From assembly GCA_005879095.1 (NCBI GenBank), contig VBLM01000395.1:1-15912 (forward strand): DNA of 15,912 nucleotides. The letters are read 5' to 3'. Below the pieces are notes generated by a model. That model was not told the DNA's origin, did no database searches, and saw nothing but the letters and a program-made list of their open reading frames with translations. A program made the translations under genes and the position numbers. The DNA is from Deltaproteobacteria bacterium (GTDB lineage Bacteria; Myxococcota; Myxococcia; Myxococcales; 40CM-4-68-19). Position 1 is the first letter of the stretch. Every line of letters starts with the position of its first letter. Positions 7,044 through 14,572 of the stretch are shown piece after piece.

Positions 7044-7413
7044 TCAGCCTCCCTTGCGCGTGACCACGAACATGAAGCACCCGTAAGCGACGTTGCGACT
7101 GTGCAGCTGCACGGCCTCCGGGTCGGATAGAAGCCTCGCGATCTCGCGCTCCGGGTCGGTGCCGTCGTGCATCACGGCGTCGCGGATCCAGCCACGGGCG
7201 TCGTATGATCGCAGCACTTGCGGCTTGCCGCGCCACTCCTCCGGATAGCCGTCGGCGGCCGGGCCCGCGCAGGCCTCGGCATGGGCGAAGACGGCGCCGA
7301 TCTCGCGATACGGACTCTTCCCGATCGGCGGCTCGTAGGCGCGTCGACCGCAGCCGCACCAGGAAGTCCGGCGGAAGAGCGTGTACCCGGAAGCTCGAAT
7401 TCGTGTCGCTCAT
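7044..7413 (-). pseudogene. DUF1203-family protein with internal deletion and frame change
   Basis: The ATG at 7413 opens MSDTNSSFRVHALPPDFLVRLR, the usual DUF1203 N-terminus. The frame then departs, and the family sequence resumes in a different frame at about 7337: YEPPIGKSPYREIGAVFAHA, EAC, then GKPQVLRSYDARGWIRDAV and NVAYGCFMFVVTRKGG, ending at TGA 7046-7044. The conserved SPYREIG-VF-HAEAC and NVAYGCFMF blocks make the family call solid even though no function is known for it. About 123 codons' worth of DNA is present versus roughly 150-160 residues usual, so about 30-35 residues between LRLR and AYEPP appear lost at 7331-7352. It is divergent from the pirin gene. It is either genuinely broken or affected by the same sequence problem as the amidohydrolase block. 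Confidence 0.72.
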
Positions 7414-7539
7414 GTCGTCAGCGTAAACGGCGGGCGGTGTCGCCGCTGGCCGCCTGCGGACCCCGAATCGTCCACGACCCGAAGCGCGCGCCTGAATCGT
7501 CAGTGAGTCCGGGACATCCAATACCGCAGGAGAGGTCAG

Positions 7540-8415
7540 ATGCACATCCGTACACCCGAACAGATCGTCACCGCGCATCGCCAGGTCGAGGGCGGCGGGT
7601 TCGTCGTGCGCCGTCCGTTTCCCGGCGAGCACGTCGATTTCGTCGATCCGTTCCTGCTCATCGACGAGATGGGCCCGATCGACTACCGTCCCGGTGAGGC
7701 CGTCGGCGCGCCGGACCATCCGCACCGCGGTTTCGAAACCGTCACGTACGTCCTCGAAGGAGAGATGGAGCACGAGGATTCGGCTGGCCACCGCGGCCGG
7801 CTCGGCCCCGGCGACGTGCAGTGGATGACCGCGGGCGCGGGCATCATCCACTCCGAGATGCCGTCGCAGCAGATCCGCGAGAAGGGCGGCCGCGTGCACG
7901 GGTTTCAGGTCTGGGTGAACTTGCCCAGGCGCGACAAGCTGATGCGGCCGCGATACCAGGAGGTCTCGGGAGACAAGCTGCCGGAAGGGCGCTCGGAGGA
8001 TGGCAAGGCGCGCGCGAAGATCATCGCCGGCGAGGCGCTCGGCGCGAAGGCGGTGATCGACACGCGTACGCCGATCGTGTTCCAGGACTGGACCGTCCAG
8101 CCCGGCGCGGACGTGACGGTCCCGTTCGCGGAGAATCTGCGGATGCTCGCCTATGTCTTCGAAGGCGAAGTGCAGGTCGATGACAAACTGGTGCGCGAGG
8201 GGCAGCTTGCCATCCTCGGCGCGGGGGAGGCGGTGCGACTGTCCGGCGGCGCGAGTACCGCCCGCGTGCTCCTCCTCGGCGGCGTTCCGTTGCGGGAGCC
8301 CGTCGCGCGCTATGGGCCCTTCGTGATGACCAACCGCGCCGAACTGGTGCAGGCATTCGAGGACTTCGAGAGCGGGCGCATGGGAGAGATCACGCGCACC
8401 GCGGAAGTCCGCTAG
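7540..8415 (+). CDS. Pirin family protein
   Basis: This is a complete 291-residue bicupin of the pirin family. The N-terminal cupin carries the metal ligands: His60 and His62 in DHPHRGFETVTYVLEGE, and His104 and Glu106 in GAGIIHSEMP. They align with His56, His58, His101 and Glu103 of human pirin, so an iron-type metal is expected. The C-terminal cupin covers about residues 155-270. Bacterial pirins are reported as quercetin-2,3-dioxygenase-like enzymes or redox-linked regulators; which applies here is unknown. The ATG at 7540 has AGGAGAGG upstream. The upstream 126 bases separate it from the divergent DUF1203 remnant and show no promoter that I can call. Its TAG stop lies in a CTAG shared with the stop of the convergent DUF5996 gene. 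Confidence 0.93.
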   Translation: MHIRTPEQIVTAHRQVEGGGFVVRRPFPGEHVDFVDPFLLIDEMGPIDYRPGEAVGAPDHPHRGFETVTYVLEGEMEHEDSAGHRGRLGPGDVQWMTAGAGIIHSEMPSQQIREKGGRVHGFQVWVNLPRRDKLMRPRYQEVSGDKLPEGRSEDGKARAKIIAGEALGAKAVIDTRTPIVFQDWTVQPGADVTVPFAENLRMLAYVFEGEVQVDDKLVREGQLAILGAGEAVRLSGGASTARVLLLGGVPLREPVARYGPFVMTNRAELVQAFEDFESGRMGEITRTAEVR

Positions 8416-9329
8416 CGACGCCGATCGAGCGCGGACCGGTCCCATACGGCAAGATCGGCCGCGGCGTCGTACGTGCTCTGCAGAAACGCGAGCACCGCTT
8501 CGTCCGGATTCTGCGCCGTTCGCACCGCCTCGTACGGAAGGATGAACTCGCGCATCGTGGTGTCGTAGCGCGCCGCGGCCGGCCGGATCGAGGCTTGCGC
8601 CAGACCCGCCGGTTCAGGATATGCGTACGCATAGAAGGCCGGCTCGCTCACCGCGCCGCTTCCGGGCCACCAACCCGCGCTGATGCATTCGTGCGAGTAC
8701 GCCTCGAGCATCACGTAGTCGGGACAGTTGGGTATCGTCCCGCCATACGGCGGAGCGGGTCGCCCCGAAAAGCGCGTGCAGGCGAGGTCGAAGCCGCCCC
8801 AGAAGAAGTGCACGGGGCTGCACTTCCCGGCGAAGTGACCGCGGAATCCCTTGAGCAGCCGGTCCGCCTGCAAGAGGGCCTGAAAAAAATCCCGCGCGGC
8901 GCTCGCATCGTAAGCCGCGTGCTTCCGGTCCAGGGCAAACGGAATCGCCTCGGGGGTTTCGACCGGCACCGGGCGAATCCTGTGCTCCAGCCCGAGCGCC
9001 TCGACCGCGCCGAGATATTCGGCGTAGAAGTCCGCGACCGGGCGTGCGGCGAGCGGCAGGGTGCGGGTCGCGCCGTCGCTCGTTCTCAGGGCGAGAACGT
9101 GATCGAGGAAATCGAACTCCACCTCGAAAGCACGCTGCCGGTGCGGCATGACCGCCGTCGAGAGCCCGCGCGCGGTCACGTAGAGGGTCACGTTCCACCA
9201 GTGGTTGACCATCGGCGCAAGCGCCAGCCGCGTCTTGCCGACGATCTGCGTCCACATGTGGAGCGTCGCGTACGTGTCCTGCCAACGCGCGAGTGGCAGC
9301 GCCGGCCACAGTTTACTCGTAGAAGCCAC
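8412..9329 (-). CDS. DUF5996 family protein
   Basis: This is a 305-residue soluble protein without signal peptide or membrane segment. It matches the DUF5996 pattern from end to end: WPALPLARWQDTYATLHMWT at the start, VNHWWNVTLYVTARGL, FEVEFDFLDHVL, GKCSPVHFFWGGFDLACTRF, EAYSHECISAGWWPG and FILPYEAVRTA near the end. No biochemical function is known to me for this family. The GTG at 9329 is chosen because GGAGGA lies four bases upstream; an in-frame GTG at 9347 lacks such a site. It is divergent from the TonB receptor operon across about 136 bases and convergent with pirin, overlapping it by four bases. Confidence 0.88.
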   Translation of the reverse strand: MASTSKLWPALPLARWQDTYATLHMWTQIVGKTRLALAPMVNHWWNVTLYVTARGLSTAVMPHRQRAFEVEFDFLDHVLALRTSDGATRTLPLAARPVADFYAEYLGAVEALGLEHRIRPVPVETPEAIPFALDRKHAAYDASAARDFFQALLQADRLLKGFRGHFAGKCSPVHFFWGGFDLACTRFSGRPAPPYGGTIPNCPDYVMLEAYSHECISAGWWPGSGAVSEPAFYAYAYPEPAGLAQASIRPAAARYDTTMREFILPYEAVRTAQNPDEAVLAFLQSTYDAAADLAVWDRSALDRRR

Positions 9330-9398
9330 GATTCCTCCGTAGCCCACCCATACCTTGTAAGGGTTTTACCCGAGGAAAGCCCGTAGCTCACCTGATTT

Positions 9399-9416
9399 CC
9401 CGGGCTGCAGCCGGGC
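9399..9416. repeat. GC-rich near-palindrome in the divergent intergenic region
   Basis: CCCGGGCTGCAGCCGGGC is an inverted repeat around CTGCAG, lacking one base of perfect symmetry. It lies midway between the DUF5996 start and the TonB receptor start. It could fold in a leader transcript or be a protein site; there is no adjacent T run, so I do not call a terminator. I also compared the surroundings with the GEMM c-di-GMP riboswitch and saw no match. Confidence 0.35.
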
Positions 9417-9432
9417 GCTATGGTCGAACGCG

Positions 9433-9442
9433 CAAACGTTTG
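9433..9442. promoter_or_regulatory. Perfect palindrome, candidate operator upstream of the TonB receptor operon
   Basis: CAAACGTTTG is a perfect 10-base palindrome, AT-richer than its surroundings, placed just ahead of the GGAGGA ribosome binding site (9451-9456) of the TonB receptor gene. A central CG flanked by A and T runs resembles operators of LacI-type repressors. No regulator of that type is encoded in the window, and I cannot place a convincing -35/-10 pair around it, so this is a candidate only. Confidence 0.35.
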
Positions 9443-9465
9443 ATCGATTCGGAGGATTCGCCCGG

Positions 9466-11439
9466 TTGAAATCGTGCAAGGTCCACCTCGGGTCCGCGTT
9501 GGTGGCCTTGCTGATCGCAGCGAGCGCCTCGGGCGAAGAAGCGCGCGATCTCACCGCGCTCAGCCTCGAAGAGCTGTCCAACGTCGAGGTCACCTCGGTC
9601 TCCAGGAAGGAGGAGCCGCTGGCGGGCGCGGCGGCGGCGATCGCGGTCATCAGCAACGAGGAACTGCGCCGCTCGGGGGTTTCCAGCATCCCCGAAGCGC
9701 TGCGTCTCGCGCCCGGACTCCACGTCGCGCAAGCAACGTCCAACATCTGGGCCATCAGCTCGCGCGGATTCAGCAGCGGCAACTCGGCGAAGCTGCTGGT
9801 GCTCTCCGACACGCGCAGCATCTATACGCCGCTCTTTTCCGGCGTCTTCTGGGACGTGCAGGACTTCCTGCTCGAAGACGTCGATCGGGTGGAGATCGTC
9901 CGCGGGCCGGGCGGCTCGCTGTGGGGCGCCAACGCGGTCAACGGCGTCATCAACATCACCAGCAAGAGCGCCAAGGAGACGCAGGGCGCGTATTTCGAAG
10001 GCGGCGGCGGGACGACCGAGCGCGGATTCGGCGGCGTCCGCTACGGCGGCCAGCTCGAGCCCGGACTTTTTTTCCGCATCTTCGCCAAGGGATTCGATCG
10101 CACGGGCGAATTCAATGCCGATGGCTCCGACGCCGACAAATGGAAAATGGGTCACCTCGGCTTCCGCGCCGACTGGGAGCTTACCGCCGGCGACAAGTTG
10201 ACTCTCCAGGGTGACGCCTACACCGGCGACATCGGGCAGATCACGCCGGCGATCCGGGTCGGCGCCCGGCCCGGCCCCCCGCGGCCGCTGGTGGCCGGCG
10301 TCGCCGGAGGAAACGTCCTCGCGCGCTACACCCACACCTTCTCGCCGGGATCCGACTTCGAGATCCGCGCGTACTATGACGGCACGCATCGCGACGACCC
10401 ATCATTTCTCGACGACCTCGACACCCTCGACGTCGAGTTCCAGCACCGGTTCCAGCTGCCGCTCCGGCAGGAAGTGATCTGGGGCCTCGACTTCCGTTCG
10501 ATGGACGACCGCAACCGCGGTAAGGGACTGCTCGAGCTCGATCCTTCCGCCTCGCGGGACAACCTCGTCAGCGGGTTCGTCCAGGACCAGATCGCGGTGC
10601 TCGACACCCTCAAGCTCACGCTGGGCACCAAGCTCGAGCACAACGACTTCAGCGGCTACGAGTATCAGCCCACCGCGCGGCTCGCCTGGAATCCGTTCCG
10701 GCAGCAGCTCCTCTGGGGCGCCGTCTCGCGGGCGGTGCGGGTCCCGACGCGGCTCGAACGCGACATCAACGTGCTGGTCACGGCGCCGGGACAGAACCCG
10801 TCCATCAAGCTGCTCGGGAGCCGCGCCTATGGCTCGGAGCGGCTGCTGGCGTGGGAAATGGGTTACCGTTGGGAGATCGCTGGCGCCCTCTCCCTCGATC
10901 TCGCCGCGTATTACAACCAGTACCATGGGCTCGACTCGCTCGAATTCAATCCGTCGTTCCAGGAAGGCGGCACCACCGTGCTTCCCGTGGTCAACAAGAA
11001 CCTGACCGACGGCGTGACCAAGGGAGGCGAGGCCTCGCTGACCGTGACTCCGGCGCGACCGTGGAGGATGATCGCGAACTACACTTGGATTGTCGTGACC
11101 ATCGATCCCCACGGGCAGGACCTCAACGGCGGCGCGACGTTCTCCGGCCTCACGCCGCGCCACCAGATCGAGCTGCAGTCGTATCTCGATCTTCCGGCCC
11201 GCTTTCAGCTCGACGCCTTCTTCCGCTACGCCAGCGAATTGCTCGCCACCTCGCACCTGGGCCCGGGATTGAAGGTCCCCTCCTACGCCACCGCCGACGT
11301 GCGTCTCTCCTGGCAGGCGCTGCAGCGCCTGGAAATTTCCCTGGTGGGAAGGAGCCTGTTGCAGGCTCACCACCTGGAGTTCCCCGGCGGATCAGAGGTG
11401 GAGCGGTCGGCGTACGCGCGGATCGCGGGCCGATTCTGA
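9466..11439 (+). CDS. TonB-dependent outer-membrane receptor
   Basis: This 657-residue receptor begins with a signal peptide (KSCKVHLGSALVALLIAASASG) and the lead-in LSLEELSNVEVTSVSRKEEP. The plug domain covers about residues 45-165: AIAVISNEELRRSGVSSIPE, LRLAPGLHVAQ, SSRGFSSGNSAKLLVLSD and VEIVRGPGGSLWGANAVNGV. The remainder is a beta-barrel rich in aromatic-ended strands, finishing SAYARIAGRF with a terminal Phe as expected for outer-membrane insertion. TonB receptors import bulky ligands such as siderophores, cobalamin, sugars or peptides; the ligand is not evident. The start is TTG at 9466 with GGAGGA ten bases upstream; no ATG or GTG gives a better signal peptide. Its stop overlaps the YfiR start by one base, tying it to the signalling genes downstream. 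Confidence 0.92.
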   Translation: MKSCKVHLGSALVALLIAASASGEEARDLTALSLEELSNVEVTSVSRKEEPLAGAAAAIAVISNEELRRSGVSSIPEALRLAPGLHVAQATSNIWAISSRGFSSGNSAKLLVLSDTRSIYTPLFSGVFWDVQDFLLEDVDRVEIVRGPGGSLWGANAVNGVINITSKSAKETQGAYFEGGGGTTERGFGGVRYGGQLEPGLFFRIFAKGFDRTGEFNADGSDADKWKMGHLGFRADWELTAGDKLTLQGDAYTGDIGQITPAIRVGARPGPPRPLVAGVAGGNVLARYTHTFSPGSDFEIRAYYDGTHRDDPSFLDDLDTLDVEFQHRFQLPLRQEVIWGLDFRSMDDRNRGKGLLELDPSASRDNLVSGFVQDQIAVLDTLKLTLGTKLEHNDFSGYEYQPTARLAWNPFRQQLLWGAVSRAVRVPTRLERDINVLVTAPGQNPSIKLLGSRAYGSERLLAWEMGYRWEIAGALSLDLAAYYNQYHGLDSLEFNPSFQEGGTTVLPVVNKNLTDGVTKGGEASLTVTPARPWRMIANYTWIVVTIDPHGQDLNGGATFSGLTPRHQIELQSYLDLPARFQLDAFFRYASELLATSHLGPGLKVPSYATADVRLSWQALQRLEISLVGRSLLQAHHLEFPGGSEVERSAYARIAGRF

Positions 11440-11960
11440 TGAAGCGCGGAATCAGATCGGCCGTGGCCGCCTGCTTGTTCTCACTGCCGGTCGCCGCGGC
11501 GGCTCCTTCCGAATACGAGGTGAAGGCCGCTTTCCTCTTCAATTTCTCCAAGTTCGTCGAGTGGCCGGAAGGGACCTTCGCCGGTCCCGGCAGCCCGATC
11601 GTCATCTGCGTGCTGGGCGAGAACCCCTTCGGACGTCTGCTGGAAGACGCCGTCCGCGGAAAGCAGGTGAACGGCAGGGAGCTCGAAGTCCGGCAGGTGG
11701 CCACCTCGACCGCCGGCTGCCAGATCGTCTTCGTCGCTGCGTCCGAAAGCGCGAAGGAAGTCTTCGGCAAGTTGTCGGAGGAGCCGGTGCTCACCGTCAG
11801 CGACGGCGAATCGGCGGCGGAGCGGGGCGCGATCATCGGCCTGACCCTCGACGAGAACCGGGTGCGTTTCGAGGTCAACCTGGTCGCGGCCCGGAAAGCG
11901 GGTCTCAAGCTCAGCTCGCAGCTCCTCAAGGTCGCCGTCCGCCTGATCGGGAGGTTCTGA
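11439..11960 (+). CDS. YfiR family periplasmic protein
   Basis: This is a 173-residue protein with a signal peptide (KRGIRSAVAACLFSLPVAAAA) and then the YfiR signature: SEYEVKAAFLFNFSKFVEWP, IVICVLGENPFG, GCQIVFVAASES, ILTVSD-like VLTVSDGESAAERGAIIGL, and RVRFEVNLVAARKAGLKLSS near the end. In Pseudomonas aeruginosa, YfiR is a periplasmic repressor acting on the sensor of the diguanylate cyclase YfiN. Here Cys57 and Cys94 could form the equivalent of its first disulfide; the second cysteine pair is absent. No YfiN-type cyclase is nearby; instead the next gene, two bases on, is a kinase with a CHASE8-like sensor domain related to that of YfiN, which is the likely partner. It is translationally coupled to the receptor gene (TGATG). 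Confidence 0.92.
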   Translation: MKRGIRSAVAACLFSLPVAAAAPSEYEVKAAFLFNFSKFVEWPEGTFAGPGSPIVICVLGENPFGRLLEDAVRGKQVNGRELEVRQVATSTAGCQIVFVAASESAKEVFGKLSEEPVLTVSDGESAAERGAIIGLTLDENRVRFEVNLVAARKAGLKLSSQLLKVAVRLIGRF

Positions 11961-11962
11961 GC

Positions 11963-14572
11963 ATGCCGGCCCGACCGATCTCGATCCGCCGCCGGCTGAC
12001 GGTGATGACCGCGCTGTCCAGCAGCTTCGCGCTGCTCCTCGCCTGCGCGGCGTTCCTGATCTACGAGCTGGTCACGTTCCGCCGGACGCTGGTCGACGAC
12101 ATCAGCGCAGCTGCGCGCGTGATCGGCTTCAGTCTCGCCTCGCCGCTGCTCTTCGACGATCCGGCGGCGGCGCATGCATCGCTGGAAGCGCTGCGCGCCT
12201 CGCCGCGCGTCCGGTCGGCGATGCTCGCCGACCTGAGCGGACGGGTGGTCGCCACGTATGGAGAGGCTGAGGCGATGGGCGCGATGCCGCCCGCATCCGG
12301 CGGGGTTTCCTGGCGCTTCGAACCCGATCGCCTGCTGCTCAGCGTGCCGGTGCTGAGCGAGGGCGCGCCGATCGGAACGCTCACGCTGGAGTCGAACCTC
12401 GACGAGCGCGACCGGCGCATCAGGAGATACCTGCTGCTGACCGGATCGGTCCTCGTCGTCGCTCTGGTGGCCTCGCTCGGCATCTCTTCGCGGCTGCAGC
12501 GCCGCATCCTGCAGCCGGTCACGCTGCTCACGGAGGCGGCCGAGCGGGTCTCCAGCAACGCCGACTATTCGCTGCGCGTGGAGGTGCCGTCCGAGGACGA
12601 GCTGGGGGTGCTGGCGACGGCCTTCAACCACATGCTGCAGAAGATCGCGCAGCAGAACGCCGGCCTGATCGCGTCCGAGGCACGGTTCACCCGCCTCTCC
12701 GAGTCCGGGATCATCGGCATCGTCGTCTGCGATCTGTCGGGACGGCTGCTCGAGGCGAACGCGGCCTTCCTCGCCATGACCGGCCTCTCCCCGGAAGATC
12801 TCGCGCCGGGATCGCTGCGACTTCAAGATCTGGTGCCGCCCGGATCGACCATGGAGCGCGAGCTGGCCCTCCGGCAGATCAAGGCCCAGGGCGCGCACGG
12901 CGCCTTCGAGGGCGAATACCTGCGCAAGGACGGCAGCCGCGTCCAGGTGCTGGTCGGCTCGGCGATGCTCGACGCGCAGCGGACCATCGCCTTCGTCCTC
13001 GACATCAGCGAGCGCAAGCGGCTGGAGCAGGTCCGCCGCGACTCCGCGGAGTTGGAAGCGCAGAACAGCCGCATCCGCGAGGCCAACCGGCTCAAGAGCG
13101 AGTTCCTCGCCAACATGTCGCACGAGTTGCGAACGCCGCTCAACGCCATCATCGGATTCGGCGAGCTCCTCCACGATGGCAACGTGGCTCCGGACTCGCC
13201 CGACTACAAGGAATTCCTCGGCGACATCGTCAAGAGCGGCCATCATCTGCTGCAGCTGATCAACGACGTCCTCGACCTGGCCAAGGTCGAAGCGGGAAAG
13301 CTCGATTTCAGGCCGGAGCCGCTGCGGCTGGAGCAGACCATCGGCGAGGTCGCCGGCATCGTCCGCGCCCTCGCCATCTCGAAGCGGATCGAGACGTCGG
13401 TCCGCATCGATCCGTCCTTGAAGGAGGGGATCTTCCTCGATCCCTCGCGGCTCAAGCAGATCGTCTACAATTTCCTCTCCAACGCCCTCAAGTTCACGCC
13501 GCTCGGCGGCCGCGTCGAGATCCGCGCGACTCCGGAGGGCGCCTCGCATTTCCGCCTGGAGGTCGAGGACAACGGACCCGGCATCGCGCCGGCGGACATC
13601 GAGAAGCTGTTCGTCGAATTTCAGCAGCTCGATACCGGGGCCGCCAAACAGCACGCCGGCACCGGCCTCGGGTTGGCCCTCACGCGCCGGCTGGCCGAGG
13701 CGCAAGGCGGCTGGGTCGGAGTGCGGAGCACGGTGGGAGAGGGCAGCGTGTTTCATGCCGTGCTGCCGCGGCAGAGCGCAATCGGGACTCCGGCGTTGCG
13801 CCGGCCGCGCCAGCAACCGCGCCCCGGCGCTCCCTCGGTGCTGGTCATCGAGGACGACGCCCAGGACCATGCGATCCTGGTCGGGGCGCTGGCCGATGCG
13901 GGCTACGCCGTCGAGGCCGCCAGCAACGGCGCGCAGGCGCTCGCGCTCTGCGAAGCGCGGCGATTCGACGCCATCACGCTCGATCTGCTGCTGCCCGACA
14001 TGAGCGGCCAGGATGTGCTCAAGCGGATCCGCGCCTCGGGACCGAACAGCGACGTGCCCGTCGTGGTCGTCACCATCGTCGCGGAAAAAGGGGTCGTCGC
14101 GGGTCTCGCCGTCAACGACTTTCTCTCCAAGCCGATCGACACCGACGCGCTCTTCTCCTCGCTGCAGCGGGCCGGCGTGCAGCGAGGGAAGACAGGGAGC
14201 GTGCTGGTGGTCGACGACGATCCGAACGCGCTCCGGTTGATGAGCGCCGCGCTGGCCAGGCTCGGCTATCCGGCGCTCTGCATGGCGGACGCCGAAGAGG
14301 CGCTGCGGATGGCCGAGCGCGTCCCCATCAGCGCCGTGGTGCTCGATCTGCTGATGCCGACGCTCGACGGCTTCCAGTTCCTCGAGCGGTTTCGCAGCTT
14401 GCCCTCGCACGGGCTCACGCCGGTGCTGATCTGGACGGCGCGGGATCTGGACGCGGAAGAGCGGGTCCGCCTGCGCAAGCTGGCGCAGGGCATCGTCCAG
14501 AAACGCGAGAGGGGTATTCCGGTATTGCTCGCCGATTTGCAACGGTTCCTCGCCGGGAAGGAGACCTCATGA
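11963..14572 (+). CDS. Hybrid sensor histidine kinase: CHASE8-like, HAMP, PAS, HisKA, HATPase, two receivers
   Basis: This is an 869-residue inner-membrane kinase. TM1 spans about 13-36 and TM2 about 156-176, enclosing a periplasmic CHASE8-like domain (VDDISAAARVIGFSLASPLL, FDDPAAAHASLEALRASPRV). HAMP follows to about 230, then PAS (about 240-352). The HisKA block SEFLANMSHELRTPLN has His387 as the phosphorylated residue, and the ATPase domain has NALKFTP, DNGPGI and GTGLGLALTRR. Receiver 1 (from about 626, VLVIEDDAQD) has Asp674 in LDLLLPDMSG and the Lys in FLSKPID. Receiver 2 (from about 747, VLVVDDDPN) has Asp795 in LDLLMPTLDG. GGGAGG precedes the ATG at 11963. Two receivers on one kinase and a third in the next gene imply a branched or multi-step relay; no Hpt domain is visible. 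The final codons overlap the next start by four bases. Confidence 0.94.
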   Translation: MPARPISIRRRLTVMTALSSSFALLLACAAFLIYELVTFRRTLVDDISAAARVIGFSLASPLLFDDPAAAHASLEALRASPRVRSAMLADLSGRVVATYGEAEAMGAMPPASGGVSWRFEPDRLLLSVPVLSEGAPIGTLTLESNLDERDRRIRRYLLLTGSVLVVALVASLGISSRLQRRILQPVTLLTEAAERVSSNADYSLRVEVPSEDELGVLATAFNHMLQKIAQQNAGLIASEARFTRLSESGIIGIVVCDLSGRLLEANAAFLAMTGLSPEDLAPGSLRLQDLVPPGSTMERELALRQIKAQGAHGAFEGEYLRKDGSRVQVLVGSAMLDAQRTIAFVLDISERKRLEQVRRDSAELEAQNSRIREANRLKSEFLANMSHELRTPLNAIIGFGELLHDGNVAPDSPDYKEFLGDIVKSGHHLLQLINDVLDLAKVEAGKLDFRPEPLRLEQTIGEVAGIVRALAISKRIETSVRIDPSLKEGIFLDPSRLKQIVYNFLSNALKFTPLGGRVEIRATPEGASHFRLEVEDNGPGIAPADIEKLFVEFQQLDTGAAKQHAGTGLGLALTRRLAEAQGGWVGVRSTVGEGSVFHAVLPRQSAIGTPALRRPRQQPRPGAPSVLVIEDDAQDHAILVGALADAGYAVEAASNGAQALALCEARRFDAITLDLLLPDMSGQDVLKRIRASGPNSDVPVVVVTIVAEKGVVAGLAVNDFLSKPIDTDALFSSLQRAGVQRGKTGSVLVVDDDPNALRLMSAALARLGYPALCMADAEEALRMAERVPISAVVLDLLMPTLDGFQFLERFRSLPSHGLTPVLIWTARDLDAEERVRLRKLAQGIVQKRERGIPVLLADLQRFLAGKETS

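Noticed and set aside
7006..8445. A 479-codon minus-strand open frame opposite pirin that includes MSDTNSSFRVHALPP
   Set aside because: Only the short N-terminus of the DUF1203 remnant within it is real; the rest is antisense to pirin or out of frame with the DUF1203 C-terminus.
9340..9450. A c-di-GMP (GEMM) riboswitch before the YfiR operon
   Set aside because: I looked because of the YfiR link, but the conserved GEMM core elements are not present in order.
11150..14542. A 1130-codon open frame on the minus strand opposite the TonB receptor end, YfiR and the kinase
   Set aside because: Composition is rich in Arg, Glu, Asp and His with no domain, as expected for the antisense of GC-rich genes. 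The plus strand holds well-recognised domains throughout.
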